From assembly GCA_025330725.1 (NCBI GenBank), contig JAIWND010000004.1, positions 682,001 to 746,000 on the forward strand: 64,000 nt of DNA. Direction: 5' to 3'. Of the stretch, positions 48,438-60,663 are shown in pieces (the first letter of the stretch is position 1; each line of letters starts with the position of its first letter). This DNA is from Chlamydoabsidia padenii (taxonomy: Eukaryota > Mucoromycota > Mucoromycetes > Mucorales > Cunninghamellaceae). A program made the position numbers and the translations under genes. Below the pieces are notes generated by a model that saw only the letters and a list, made by a program, of their open reading frames with translations, was not told the origin of the DNA and did no database searches.

Positions 48438-51400
48438 CCCTTCAGAACACACCAGCTTCACCACTACCAAACACCACAAAAGATGAAGCAGTATCTTGGT
48501 CAGTACATGAATATGATCCGGAAAAGAAGAAGAAGACGAAGAACAAGGGGAATCTATTTATTGGAAATGGTATGTTTTGCTATGGCAGTGAAACTGACAA
48601 ATCATCACCGGTGCGACAATTTTCTATCTTGGATATCACTGATTATGGACAAGATGGCAAGAATGTACATGTGGAAATAGGTGATTCTGCAAACTCGATA
48701 TTCGACTTTCAAACCTCGTCAAAATCTGAAGCAAAATCTATTTTGGCCAAATTGGATGATTCAAGAGCCATTGCCAATCAACATCGATCTGCTACCACTC
48801 CTTCAGTACCATCACCAACAATGACTCAACCTCCTGCACCTGCTAATGTGGAACCTGAACCTGAACAACCTCCTCCTCCTCCTCCTTGTGAACCCCGATG
48901 GGCTATTGTATTGTATGACTTTGATGCGCAGGGTGAAGACGAACTTACAGTCAAAGAACAAGAACAGGTGTTGATTACCGACTATGTCAGCAGCAACGAA
49001 TGGTGGACGGTGGAACATCAAGATGGTCGATCTGGTATTGTGCCTACTACTTATGTCAAGTTCCATGAAGATTATGAAGCTGATCTGGCCAACGAACAAG
49101 ATGAAACTCGGCGACAACAGGAACAGCAACAGGAGCAGCAACAAAGAGAAGCGGCGGCGGCGGCAGCACGACAACGGCGTTTGGATGAAGAAGAAGCAGA
49201 GCGAAAGAAACGGGAACAACAAGATCAACTGGAAAAAGAACGTGCTCGACAAGTGGAAGCTGAACGACGACGTAAAATGCAGGAAGAAGCCAAACAACGT
49301 GAACTGGACGCCAAACGAGCAGCAGCCCGTGCAGCAGCAGCGGCCAATTCACCTCAGATTCCAGCAGCATCCCCTCGACGTAGTCAAATACCTGCTCCAT
49401 TACCACCTACAGCAAAATCATCAGCGGCAAAATCTCTTCCTACTGATCAAACCGTCCACTCTATCTCTGTACCTACCAATCGATCTCTACCTGACAGACC
49501 CAAACAAGCTCACGACAGTGGAAAACCTGATCCTGCAAAGGTGCGAACTTGGACGGATCGAACTGGCGCATTCAAGGTGGAAGCTCAATTTGTGGCATGC
49601 AACAATGGCAAGATCCGACTACATAAGATCAATGGGGTGAAAATCGATGTACCAGTCCAGAAAATGTGTACTGATGATCTCCATTATATTGAACAAGAAA
49701 CTGGGGCTCGCTTACTAGAAGACAAGACTGACAATATCCCTTTGGCTCATCTTACAAACAACAGCAACAATGATGATGGTGGATTCACCTGGTTTGACTA
49801 CTTTACGAAAATCAACATTCCATCCAAGAATGGCCTCCAATATGCAGCAGCTTTCCAACAAGAAGGTTTGGGTGAAAAGGATATCGACCATCTGACACAT
49901 CGTAAAATGAAATCATTGGGTATGACGGAAAAGCATGTCCAGCGACTACAACGATATTTGGAAACTCAAGTGGCTGAACCTCCCTCGGACGACGAAGACG
50001 GCATGGGCAAGAAAAGGAAAAAGTCGGTGACATTTGGTATAACTAGCTTTATCGAGGATGATGATAATGGTGATTATGGTGGAGCCGACCAGGATGCTCA
50101 GCGGCGGCGACAAATTGAAGAAGATGAACGTTTTGCTAGACAGCTGCAACTACAAGAAAACGATACAACAAGAACTAATTTACATCGCCGTGGTAAGTAG
50201 GAGGTGGGATCAATACTGTGATCAAGGGGTAAAAACTAATTGTATGCATCTTTATCATTCAATAGGAACCGGTCGTCCCACACCAAGTACCTCTGCACCC
50301 AAGGATATGAATGCTCAAATCATGGACAAGATCAAAAGTCAACTGGGATCGGAACCGTTGAAACCTTCGCCTATCTCACCATCGAAACAACCAGCATCTC
50401 TTCAACCTTCTTCTTCGGTACCACCTGCTCCTCTTCAACCTTCTTCTTCAGCACCACCACCACCAGCTCCTCCTTTGTCAAATCAATCAACTGGGTTCCA
50501 AGATGATGCATGGACTAACCGAGCATCTGGGTCATCAACAAATCCACCTGCTAATAATCAACCTGCCACACAATGGGCATCTAATCCAACTGTACCCAGT
50601 GCACCACCATCTTGGACAAACAATACCAACAACCACACTACATCATCTTCTCCAGCAGCAGTGTCAGCTCAACTCAATCTTCAGGCACCAACCTTTACAC
50701 AATCAACCAGTCCAATGATTCAACAACAACAACAACAAATCTCTCCATCACCTATACAACAACAGACAGCTCCACCAGTAGTACCTCTTCCTCCTCGACA
50801 ACGACCTACACCTCAGGTATCTCAAACCAATCAAGTCAATCCGCAACTTTTAGCTCAATGGACTAATGGCACACCTTCACCACAACAACAACAACCTGCA
50901 GCCGTTCCTGCTCAGCATCAACCAGTATTACCTCCACGATCTCCCAACATGCTTATGCAATCACAACAGACTGGATATGGACAACAATTGGGCTACATAC
51001 AACAATCACCTCAACAAGCAGGCTTTGCACAACCGCAAATGGGCTATCCACAACAACAGCAAACGGGGTACATGCAACCGCAACAAACATTTTTACAACC
51101 AACAATGCAACCTCAAGGAACTGCCATGAATGTACCTGTTTCCTCTGTCCTTCCTCCTCCATTGGTACCAACAAGTACACCACTCAAACCACAACCTACG
51201 GGCAGAAATTGGACCAGCGCAAGTAAGTAATGTTCCCCCCTCCCCCTCATAAAAAGTGATGTTTTGATCTGACCGCTCTTTTTTTTTTTTTTTTTTTTTT
51301 TTTTATAACTAGCACCTGATAATCCATTCGGCAACGGTCCTTCTCATCAGCCACCAACTACTATGACTCAACAAGGATCACCTGCCAATCTTCAACCTGC

Positions 51401-51718
51401 TCAAGTCTTTGCATCCATGACTGGAAATCAAACCAATATGGCGCCACCACAAAGTAAGACAACACTCCTTTCATAATATAAAAAGGTACCAACTAAATTT
51501 GTTCATTAGATCCCAATGACCCATATGCTGTTTTCAAAAACATGAACCCTCAAGGACCAAGTGTATTCAATCAACAGCAGCAGGCACAACAAACAGGATT
51601 CATGCAACCACAGCAAACGGGACTTATGCAACCACAACAGACTGGATTCATGCAGCCACAGCAAACAGGATTCGTGCCACAGCAAACATTCTACGGCAAC
51701 AACAATGGATGGCGTTAA
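47689..51718 (+). CDS. SLA1: endocytic adaptor Sla1 (actin cytoskeleton-regulatory complex)
   Basis: Couples cargo and clathrin coat to actin assembly at cortical patches. Domains in order: SH3-1 (CKALYDYEPQTDEEVSFKED), SH3-2 (VKAIFDYQAQQEEELSFHED), a PH-like segment (AVSWSVHEYDPEKKKK), SH3-3 (AIVLYDFDAQGEDELTVKEQ), a Glu/Arg/Ala-rich coiled coil, SHD1 for NPFxD cargo (RTWTDRTGAFKVEAQFVACN), SHD2/SAM (WFDYFTKINIPSKNGLQYAA), and a long Pro/Gln-rich tail. The tail ends in repeated MQPQQTG units; these fit the [LIVM]xxQxTG sites phosphorylated by Ark1/Prk1 kinases in yeast. At least seven exons; introns have 38-base (48400-48437) and 26-base T runs. Stop at 51716-51718. Confidence 0.95.
51580..51700 (+). 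repeat. tandem (F/L)MQPQQTG repeat in the SLA1 tail
   Basis: Four near-identical 24-bp units of QTGFMQPQ-type sequence, with further copies upstream at ~50960-51100. Predicted Ark/Prk kinase sites. Confidence 0.7.
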
Positions 51719-51882
51719 CCTCACTGGAAATAAATGTATTAACTGATTTAGATTGCTATCCCTTTTTACTTTTTGATTATTATTTTTACTTGTCACTTCA
51801 TCCCTGTATACATCTTATAACCCCCTCCCCACACACACACACACTTACGCATTACTTTATTTGATTGTTTTTAATCTTTTAT

Positions 51883-51888
51883 AATAAA
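51883..51888 (+). terminator. polyadenylation signal of SLA1
   Basis: AATAAA 165 bp after the stop, after a CA repeat (~51832). Confidence 0.4.
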
Positions 51889-52105
51889 AAATCAATTTAA
51901 CGCTGCCTTACATCAAATTGTCTTTTAAGAGGAATCACTTTTTATTATAGTAGAGTAGTTGTATTGATAGGGTCATATTTATGGCAAATCAAAAAACAGA
52001 TCCATCATCATGTCAACAATAGGTCCAAAGTCATTACAAAGTTAAGAAGATCTTTTGTTTATTTATGTATCATGTATATAAGTCAATCTATCTATAAAGC
52101 TTAAA
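51889..52105. other. convergent intergenic region, SLA1/GAL7
   Basis: No gene; AT-rich. Confidence 0.45.
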
Positions 52106-53276
52106 CTATTTTTGGTTGAGTTTTTCCTTGTAATGTGTTTCCGAGCAATCCCGTAGACGTTGAGCAGCTTGTTCAGGTGTCAAGTCACGCTGAGGTTCAC
52201 CTAATAATTCGAATCTATATCAAAAGAAGAAGAAGAGTGAGTATTAGATAAAGAAGCCTCCCCCCCCCGCAATATTGTATTAAAACTTACCCCACCAAGA
52301 ATTTTCGAACAGTGGCACTTCGAAGGAGCGGGGGATAAAAGTGCATATGGAAGTGAGCAGCGGCAATTTCTTGAGGATCCTTGGCTTGAGTAGGTGCTTG
52401 ATGAATGCCCATGGAATAAGGGAAGCTGCATTCAAACAGATTATCATACCGACAAGCAGTACGGCGCAAGATATCCGCCAAATCGTCCTGTTCCCCCTTT
52501 TTCGTCGCCATATCCAAGAGATCGGTACAATGACGTTTGGACAAGATCATGACTTCAAACGGCCACACCGCCCAAAAAGGTACCAAGCACACAAACGAGT
52601 CGTTTTCCACCACCACACGTACACCTTTTTCTAGTTCCCGCTTGACATAATCACACAGCAAGCATCGATTGTTCTTTGTCGCCCGGTAGTCTTGAAGCGC
52701 CATGAGTTCCTGTTGGGGTTCTTGAGGAATACGTTCGGTACACCACATTTGACCATGAGGATGAGGATTCGAGCAACCCATGGCGGCACCCTTGTTTTCA
52801 AAGATCTGAACATGTCGAATCCAAGGTCGCTTTTGCTTGATATCGTCATAGCTCTTGGTCCATGCCTGAACGATATGACCAACTTCGTCTGTTGTCATCT
52901 CCGCCATGGTTAAATCGTGTCGTGGAGAGAAGCAAATCACATGGCATTCACCCCGCACCCCATTCACTCGAAACAAATCGTCATTGTCATCATCATCATC
53001 TTGGTTCACATAGTCAGGTTGATCGGACTTGACCGCCGCATAATCATTAGGAAAGACAAAGGTCGAAGTATAGTCGGGATTATGGTCGCCATTGGCACGT
53101 TGATTCCTAGGACACAAGTAACAGGTTTTGTCGTACACCGGTCGCTGTTCCACCTGAGGGCCTTCTTGTTGTCCTTGCCAAGGTCTTTGTGTACGATGTG
53201 GAGAGCAGAGTACCCATGACTTGGTCAAGGGATTATATCTTTGGTGTGAGTCATTGTTAAAATCAAAAGAAGCCAT
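52106..53276 (-). CDS. GAL7: galactose-1-phosphate uridylyltransferase
   Basis: Leloir pathway: UDP-glucose + galactose-1-P to glucose-1-P + UDP-galactose. Start 53276 ([20 protein letters not shown]). Zinc-site [27 protein letters not shown] with the catalytic HPH histidine, a second zinc pair near RCLLCDYV, and [19 protein letters not shown]. One intron (~52215-52288); exon 2 encodes [20 protein letters not shown] to LNQK. Complete, usual length (~370). An acidic insert (QDDDDDNDD) is peculiar to this copy. An element copy lies 82-96 bp upstream. The next gene upstream on the same strand is a Zn2Cys6 regulator. Confidence 0.96.
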
Positions 53277-53615
53277 TTTATGGAATGTATGTGTGTTAAA
53301 ATGTATAAAGAGATAAGAGAAAGGGAAAGAAAGAAAAAATCTTTTTTTGTAGAGGGAGCGGCATTTGAAAATACGATGAAGACGGTTCCGCGGAATACGG
53401 GCGATTACTTAATCATGCCCCGATTACTTAATCCCACATACTTACCCTCTCCAACTGTCAACCCCGACCCATCAACAGGGATTAATTCATCATACCATCA
53501 TATTACTGGTCATTTTTGTCCCACAAAATAAAAATACATAAAAAAGATCACAAGTTGTTTATTATTTTATTATAAAGATTAAGTTTGGTAACAGACTAAG
53601 CAATGCTATGTACAG
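53277..53615. other. GAL7 promoter
   Basis: About 340 bp between the regulator's 3' end and GAL7. It contains the element at 53358-53372 and a repeated cgattacttaat (53401-53430). No clear CGG-N11-CCG Gal4-type site seen. Confidence 0.5.
53358..53372 (-). promoter_or_regulatory. recurrent element, GAL7 promoter
   Basis: gcggcatttgaaaat on the plus strand, 82-96 bp upstream of the GAL7 ATG. Confidence 0.5.
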
Positions 53616-56344
53616 TTATAGTTGCCAATCAAATCCATCATATCTACAAAAGTAAAAGAAAAGAAAAAAGAAATGTTTTGGTTAGATCACTAGTTTTCGA
53701 TTGTCTTATATTGTTTTCCCGCTTTTTACCGTGCCAATCCATGCCACTGGAAGCACCACATAATGAAGTCGATGTTTGTCCAACCGGCTTTTCCGAGGAA
53801 TCGTCTTCTTCAATCATCTTGCTGATAGCATCCAAAAAAGTGAGCAAGTGCCTCTAAAAAAGAAATGGGGAGGGATCTTGTTAGTATATGAGACATGCCT
53901 TTACTTTTATTTTATTCTCAAGTTCTTTACCTCTATAAAGTGATCCTCCAAACTTCGGTAGTATCTTTTGAATGTTTCAGCTTGTCGTTTGGCTTCAGTA
54001 ACCACCAGAGTATTTTCATTCCGATGATTGAGAAAGATAACCATCAGGGTTTGAGAGAGACCGTAACTTGATAGCGACCAGCCAACATACAAAAGTGAAG
54101 GGAATTCGATGGCGTAAAAGATATCCAGGACATTAACGACAGCATCCAGACATTCTTGAGGTACCACCACGGTCGAGGAAGTAGAGCACGATGTATGATC
54201 AGGGCCCAAGAATATAGATGGTCGTTTTGATAGTAACTGTACAGCAATATACAGAATCCGTAGTTGACCCGCTAGATAGATACAAAGAAGAAGGTTAAAA
54301 ACGCAAATTGATCACCCGAGGTCTTCTTTTACCTCCATTGTTTATTTTGGCGTCTAATGCTGGCGATACTTGATGTTGATGGATACATTGCATTTCAATA
54401 TCCGATAACCAGAGTGAAGATGGAAGAGATTGTTTCCAACTTGACAATGCCTGGTCCAGTTGCTCCAATATCCTTGCCAACCGTTGTCCTTGATTTCCCA
54501 GAGATTGAGCACGTGGTGAGCAGATCGCACGCAAAACATCACCCAGCAATCCAGATAATTTTATGATAGAAACAAAGGCCGTATACTTGCCATGTTCACC
54601 AATCACCGGATATTCCAAATCACAATCCGCATCATTTACAGTTAGTGGCCTATCTTTGACAAACAGAGAAAAGGGTTAAATCATTATTAAATTACAAATC
54701 GATCTTTGACTTGCCTTCCCAAAGAGGCACACACCCAACGATCCACAATATAAGCACACCACCATAATCGTTTTCTAGCTTCCACTAGTCTTGGAGGAGC
54801 TGTCCATTTAGTAGTGTTTGACCGATGCAGACCAAGATCCTGTGCCATTTTCACCGCTATACTTGTCGCCAACCAATCTGTACTTTTAGGACACCAACGA
54901 TCAGCGTTGGCTGAGTTGAGAAGAAGAATTTGGATGCATTCGATTTGAGGTTCCATAAAGTCGAGTTCATAATTGGATTCCATTTGTCGCACGAAGTCCC
55001 AAAACATAGTTGTCCGATCCAGATGATATTCTTGCACCACAGGGTCAGTTTCAGGAAGCATTCGAATCGTCACACGGCAGATCGTTATCAGTAAGGGCTT
55101 GGATACTGCATCACCACCTTTTCTATACATATCCATAAATTCTTCTTCATCAATGATTGGTAGATAGTCATTCATCTTTGTAAAGTACCTGGTAAAATAA
55201 AAAAGAAAAAGAGGTAGTTAATAAGATTATTATTTCCTCCCCCCTCCCTCCAACCCTCCTCCAGTTACTATTACTTACATTTCCACCAGTCGATCCACCA
55301 CTGGTTTGGGAGGTAATTGCCATGAAGAAGGAGAAGAGTGATTTGGAGTGCACATGCCTGGACAAGTGTTATGAAGAGTAGATTTGTGTCCAAACCGAGC
55401 AACCATGAGATCGTCTTCTTCATTGGCCTGTACCAGTGTGCATGAGTTTGGTACTTGATCCATTGAGTTGTCTTGTGTTTCTTTGGGGAAGAGTTGTTTC
55501 AACATGTAGACACCAGAGCTACTACCCACATATGCATATTTCCCTTCCTTGACACTTTCCAGCTGTTCCTCCATATGCGTATCAGGTGGTCTTGTATCCA
55601 TTGTACCAGCAAAAGGGGAAGAGGGTTGTTGATGAGTTTGAGAACAAGTCGATGATGATAATGATCTATGGTCGTCGTCGTTATCGATTGGTGTTGTATC
55701 TGTTGTGTTGTTGATGTATTGCTGTATATCCTCGGGCGAGATATTACTTGTTTTTCCTATTTTCATTAGTAGTTGTTCCATTCGTTTCAGTCGCTTTTCC
55801 AACCCTTCAACATAGCCTTTGTTGGGTCCACGTCGTCTAGGTGCCTAGTCAAAAAAAGTGTCGAGTTAATCAAGTGTGGATAGATAAGAGGTCGGTACTT
55901 ACATCTGCAAATTCACATGTTTTTCTATGACCAACACAAGAAGAGCAGTGTTTCTCCGGTGCTGTAGGGTCATAGTCGCACCTAATAAGAGTAATAAAGA
56001 GATTAGTCAACAAACAAAAAGACGTACCTCCTACATTACCTGACCTTTTTCCGTCGACATTGATCACCTAACGTAAATAAGCCAAGTAATTACATCAATT
56101 CATAGTCTATATTCATTTTATTTTTTTCCAACTTACAAGCTCGTGCTTTTCGAATCTTTGTTCGTTTGGTGCTTCCAGTATCGTTGTTTTTGTGGGTTAT
56201 GCTTGAGGCCATGGTTTGTGATTGTTGTTGGTATTTAGTATTGGCGTATAGTGGATCAACTGAAGAATCAGGAGTATATAAAGTAGGAGTGAGATGGTAA
56301 GCAAGATCACACAAAGAAGAGGGATCGCTAGGGCGTGATTGCAT
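53616..56344 (-). CDS. Zn2Cys6 fungal transcription factor next to GAL7
   Basis: Start at 56344 (MQSRPSDPSSLCDL) or, if the TATATAT at ~56346 is the TATA box, at 56211 (MASSITHKNNDTG). Three short exons assemble the zinc cluster: CDQCRRKKVR, CDYDPTAPEKHCSSCVGHRKTC, with all six Cys. A linker APRRRGPNKGYVEGLEKRLKRMEQLL (basic patch plus short coiled coil) follows. The fungal_trans domain contains MNDYLPIIDEEEFMDMYRKG, WLATSIAVKMAQDLGLHRSN and RLVEARKRLWWCAYIVDRWV. The C-terminus spliced from two exons ends MDWHRYDGFDWQL. About ten introns. Position suggests, but does not prove, control of galactose or another sugar pathway. Two element copies lie upstream. Confidence 0.88.
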
Positions 56345-56392
56345 AAATATATAAAGTTGAAGAAAGTGGAAAAACAGAAATTGTTATTTTTG

Positions 56393-56450
56393 AAATTCAA
56401 ATTCCGGTTTCGATCGCCCAAGTTCTACAGATTAGAATTCAAATCCCGTC
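56393..56450. promoter_or_regulatory. two recurrent elements, promoter of the second Zn2Cys6 gene
   Basis: aaattcaaattccggtt (56393-56409) and aattcaaatcccgtc (56436-56450), direct repeats 43 bp apart, 49-106 bp upstream of ATG 56344. Confidence 0.5.
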
Positions 56451-56956
56451 ATAGTACACTTCTGAGTGATTAAAAATAAATTTGACTTCTCACATACATA
56501 GGAACTTTTTTTCATTCATCTATGGCGGCCTTCTTTACTGATGGATTGTTATAACATGGTAATCAATGATTAATTTAGTAAAAATTGTCCTGTTGTCCTT
56601 TGGGTTCCTCGGAGTGATTGGTGTATGTGGCTGGAAAAAGAAACACTGCGCACACTGATACGACCCTATACAACAAACCTTCAACACGCCAAAAAATAAA
56701 GCAACGCGAAGTTTTTAGAATGATTCGGCAACTACGATGGAAGTCTTTGTATCACCAATTCATCTTCCAAGCAAAACAAGAACGATGTTGATTGTGGTGT
56801 CAAGGAAAAAGACGGTGCGTCCAGTGGGGCACCGTTATTTTTGCGGTACAGCTAATTTTACAGTGAACTTTTGCTGTATGTACAGTACAGCAGAACCCCG
56901 TATATGATAATAGGTGGTACAGTCAGCTTGAAAAATCCCGTCCGCCCCTTGATTCC
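56451..56956. other. intergenic
   Basis: No gene; weak element copy at 56928-56940 on the border of repeat B. Confidence 0.4.
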
Positions 56957-57131
56957 CTACTAAGATTTGGTAAGAGCACTGCTCGCTCAATTGTCAACGG
57001 ATGCTAATGATTAAAGTGGTGATGTGGGTACTATATCATATTTCCAACATAAGTCACCGCAAAAGCCAAGCTCCAAGACCCTTGTGTAAGTATATTCAAG
57101 CTTGCGATGACTTTTACCTGTCATTTGTAAG
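56957..57131 (+). repeat. dispersed repeat family B, copy 2
   Basis: Starts ctactaagatttggtaagag, ends ttacctgtcatttgtaag. Tandem with copy 3 and inverted relative to copy 1 at 18446-18612. Confidence 0.85.
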
Positions 57132-57165
57132 GGGAAAAAAGGGTCATTTTCAGATCCCGCCTGCC

Positions 57166-57317
57166 TCTACTAAGATTTGTCAACGGATGCCAATGATTAA
57201 AGTGACGATGTGGACATTATAGCATATTGCCAATATAAATCACCACAAAAGCCAAGCTCCAATTCTCTTGTATCAGTATGTTCAGGCTTACGATGACTTT
57301 TACCTGTCATTTGTAAG
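57166..57317 (+). repeat. dispersed repeat family B, copy 3
   Basis: Same unit as copy 2, about 85% identical by eye, lacking ~22 bases near its 5' end. Followed after ~60 bp by repeat A copy 2. Confidence 0.85.
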
Positions 57318-57376
57318 AAAAAGAAAAAAAACGAAGAGGAACCCGACAAATACTTTTTCATATCCCGGAATTCATA

Positions 57377-57820
57377 CAAACGACCTCGATACCTTTTTGT
57401 CATCCCAAATCGACTTTTGTCATATAGATGGATATAGTGATTATGTGTTGCCGCAGGTCAATACTGAAATATTGAAATTTATATAAATCCGATACTGGAG
57501 TACATATAAACAATGGTGACACCGATCGATACATTGTAATACAGGTCAATGCAGGCGGTAAAGATAGTAGCAATACGAATAGACAATAAAACCACATATA
57601 GTACACATATAAATTAATAAAAGACACAGATAAAACAAAGGCATTTATACATACAACAATACATAATAGATGCAAAGAAGACATATAGATAAAATCAAGA
57701 CATGCAGGTGAAGTGAAGACATATATGGGAATGAGAACTCCAGCAAAAAAAAACTGTATAATATAATTGGGTAATTAGCTGTACGTTAAAAGTTCATTAG
57801 TCCTGTCAAGTTATAAGACA
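57377..57820 (+). repeat. dispersed repeat family A, copy 2
   Basis: Partner of 15618-16113, same orientation; same ends (caaacgacctcgatac and tcaagttataagaca). Confidence 0.85.
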
Positions 57821-58800
57821 ATCTTGTTCCTTATTCAGATGTATTCCCCTTTTTGGCACACTAAATATGCCGTACTTTTTTATGTCCACATCTAGAAATA
57901 GTCCTTGATGTTTAAAGCATTATGATTCAAAAGAGATCATCAGGTTCCCAACAGAGTTCGCCGCATCGCTGCGCCGGTATTCAAAACTTGAGACATAAAG
58001 GGATCAGAGAACGATGCATGAATGTGTTATCTTGTCACAATTGCTTGAAGTTGTCAAAAGAATCAAAAAACACTTTAATCGGCCACGCATTGTTTTCGTT
58101 CAGCTGGCATATGCATTACTTTTTGGGAAACGTACCTGGAAAACCATTTTTGAAATCCCGACTATCGAGATGTTTTTTATTTCCTAATGTTAAGAAGGAT
58201 GAGCCCCTTAACAAAGGACGAAAATGGAGTTCATAAAAATCATGACCCCTGATACTGTACTTCTATATATGTAACGATCAGCCTGAAGGCTGTATCGACA
58301 ATGACACAGACATAAAAACCAAAAACACGGAATTCCATTGGCTACATAGTTTCGATTCAATGAGAACCATTCATTCATCCTTTTTTTTTTTTTTTAACCT
58401 CCCACATCCCTATGCATCCTTTTTGGTATAAAACCGATGTATCATGAATGAAAACACTATGCATACTTATTAATTCCAACTTGGCTAATTGAACTCATCC
58501 CGTTCATGCAAGTTGTTGGCGGGGTGCGAACTTTGGCCAAATACGAACTCCCTCTCTTTTACAAAATGACGACTTGGAAGAAGAAGAAGAAGAAGAAAAT
58601 ATGGTCAGATCACAATATTCAAAATGGAAGTAAACTTTATGCATATGGAGGATCGATTTTAAGATTTTGGCGTATCTACCCTCTCAGATCCTTTTTAGCT
58701 GAATGTTTATTTAAAACTCCTCTTTTTTCCTTTCTTCCCTTTTTCACCCTTCTTCTTCTTTTTTTATCATTTTTATCATTATTCCCTTCAATCTGACTGG
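57821..58800. other. intergenic upstream of the seven-helix gene
   Basis: No supportable gene; an open frame at 57922-58236 lacks any domain. One element copy (58147-58162). A TATAAAA-like ggtataaaaccg near 58426. Confidence 0.45.
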
Positions 58801-58979
58801 ATGCAAGCCAACCAATCTTTTTGGAGAAGCTGTAATCGTCAGAAACAATGTCACTGTGATTGGCGTTTGACAGTGTATGATTGTGAAGAAACCGAAGCTA
58901 TACGATGGATCTATATAAACAACGCAATCGCTTCTGCTGTGGTCGGGGCCATAGGTAAATCGAAAATAAGAAGCTCACT

Positions 58980-59021
<42 letters not shown>

Positions 59022-59757
59022 CTTTTTCTTTTTCTTCTTCCTTCACTCACTAATCAACTCCTTTCTTCATTATTGGTAGGGATCGGTTTACTTTATTATA
59101 GACTACATTATCGCGGACAACATATATTTGACACCAACACACAAACAGGCTTTATTCGACCTAAACCGATTGAATCACTGGTCCTTTTTGCCATAATCTT
59201 CAACTTTTGTAAGATCCATCTTAATCACTCACTTATTGTATCTTCTTTTTTTTCTTCCTCTTTATACTAACCTTTTCTTATTATTATTATTATTATTATA
59301 GTACGACTGGCGCATTCTATTATCTTGGTGACGGACGTACTTTCCAACGTGGCCTTCCGGTCTTTTGCCTTTGAATTTCCTTGGGCTTTTGGTTATGCCG
59401 CGCTCTCATGTTATGTCTTTGGTATTGCTCATACAATGGTGGATGTAAGTAACAAAAACACAAGTGTATTCAAGGAGTGGGGGAGGAGAAATGAGGGGGC
59501 AAGAAAAAGGGGGTAATATACTAACTAATATTTCTTTTTTGTATGATGTCAAGTAGAGTAGTCATGTCCTTTATAATGCATGGTTTCATGATCCTTTGAG
59601 AATTGATATATCATGCTCTCTATTAATCATCCTTCCTTTTGTCTCGAACAACATCTGCTCCATCTCTGCGGGTTTTTATGCTCAACAAGGCAACATTGAA
59701 AAGGCGACCTTATATACTCATGCACTTTATTACCTTTGGACAATTTATTGTGGTAAG

Positions 59758-59799
<42 letters not shown>

Positions 59800-60663
59800 A
59801 TATAAAAAGAGGAAATGTTATAAACTCATCTTTTTGATTTATAGGAACACTTGCCTTTGTCATGCTTTATTCAGGCACACGTCTGGTCGTATTACTCCAA
59901 CATCATCTCAGAGTCCAGGAGGGGACTCAAAGCAATGTGGTTAAAGTCAAGACGGGTATTTTAAAAGTCAAATTGGTGATATTGACAGGGTTTATCTGCC
60001 TGTTTGTCTTTGCTATCATCGTTTGTATCTACGGTGTGTTTCGGGAAAGGATGCAATCAAACTCGGTGTGTAGCCTCCTGATCGCTGGGATCTGGACCTT
60101 TGATGGACCTTTGGCAACCCTCATGGTGGAACTGGCACTCATCTTAAAGTAAGTGAATCGACAAACGCAAAAGGATTTATTATTCATCATCGCCACCTTC
60201 TTCTTCTAGTCCTCATATGACAGGTGTTTTGGGCTTGGTGGCGGTCAGCTCTAGTATGTTGACAACAATGAATGACGACACCTACTCCTGGACGGATACA
60301 CAACACTACACCTTATCGACCTCACCCTCACACAAGTATACATTTGATTCTGCACCTTATTATGACAGTATCAAATCAAACTCCAGCATATCGAAAAATT
60401 CCACGTACTATCACCGCAAATCAACCACCAACGACGACGGATCTTGTTACGACAATGGTCGAGTTGCACCCACATCCACCAGCTTAATGGAAGCGCGACA
60501 ATTAGAACAAGATAAATTACACTACAATGCCATCACTAATCAGGCACGGATTCATCCCACTCGAGCTGCCACTCAAAAACGCATCAACTATACAGAACCT
60601 GTTATTCCACCACCTGTCCTTCGACTATCCACATCCGATCGATTATTTGACACTTATTATTAG
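58801..60663 (+). CDS. seven-helix membrane protein, unknown function
   Basis: Start 58801 (MQANQSFWRSCNRQKQCHCD). Seven hydrophobic segments over six or seven exons: AIASAVVGAIGIGLLYY; PIESLVLFAIIFNF-VRLAHSIIL; FPWAFGYAALSCYVFGIAH; DISCSLLIILPFVSNNICSI; LYYLWTIYCGTLAFVMLYSG; LVILTGFICLFVFAIIVCIY; LIAGIWTFDGPLATLMVELALIL. A Ser/Thr/Tyr-rich cytoplasmic tail follows, ending DRLFDTYY. The layout suggests a GPCR-like receptor or a transporter-like protein, but I recognise no family signature. Introns contain T runs of 40 (58982-59021) and 37 (59760-59796) and a TTA repeat. Polyadenylation signal at 60831. Confidence 0.8.
58982..59021 (+). repeat. (T)40 homopolymer in intron 1 of the seven-helix gene
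   Basis: Forty consecutive T, starting ~27 nt after the donor. Confidence 0.9.
59760..59796 (+). repeat. (T)37 homopolymer in an intron of the seven-helix gene
   Basis: Thirty-seven consecutive T directly after the GTAAGTC donor. Confidence 0.9.

Noticed and set aside
57922..58236. 104-codon frame beside repeat A copy 2
   Set aside because: No domain, and not shared with the first copy of the repeat.
58506..58796. Open frame just upstream of the seven-helix gene
   Set aside because: Lys and Phe/Leu runs from AAG and CTT repeats; no splice link to the gene at 58801.
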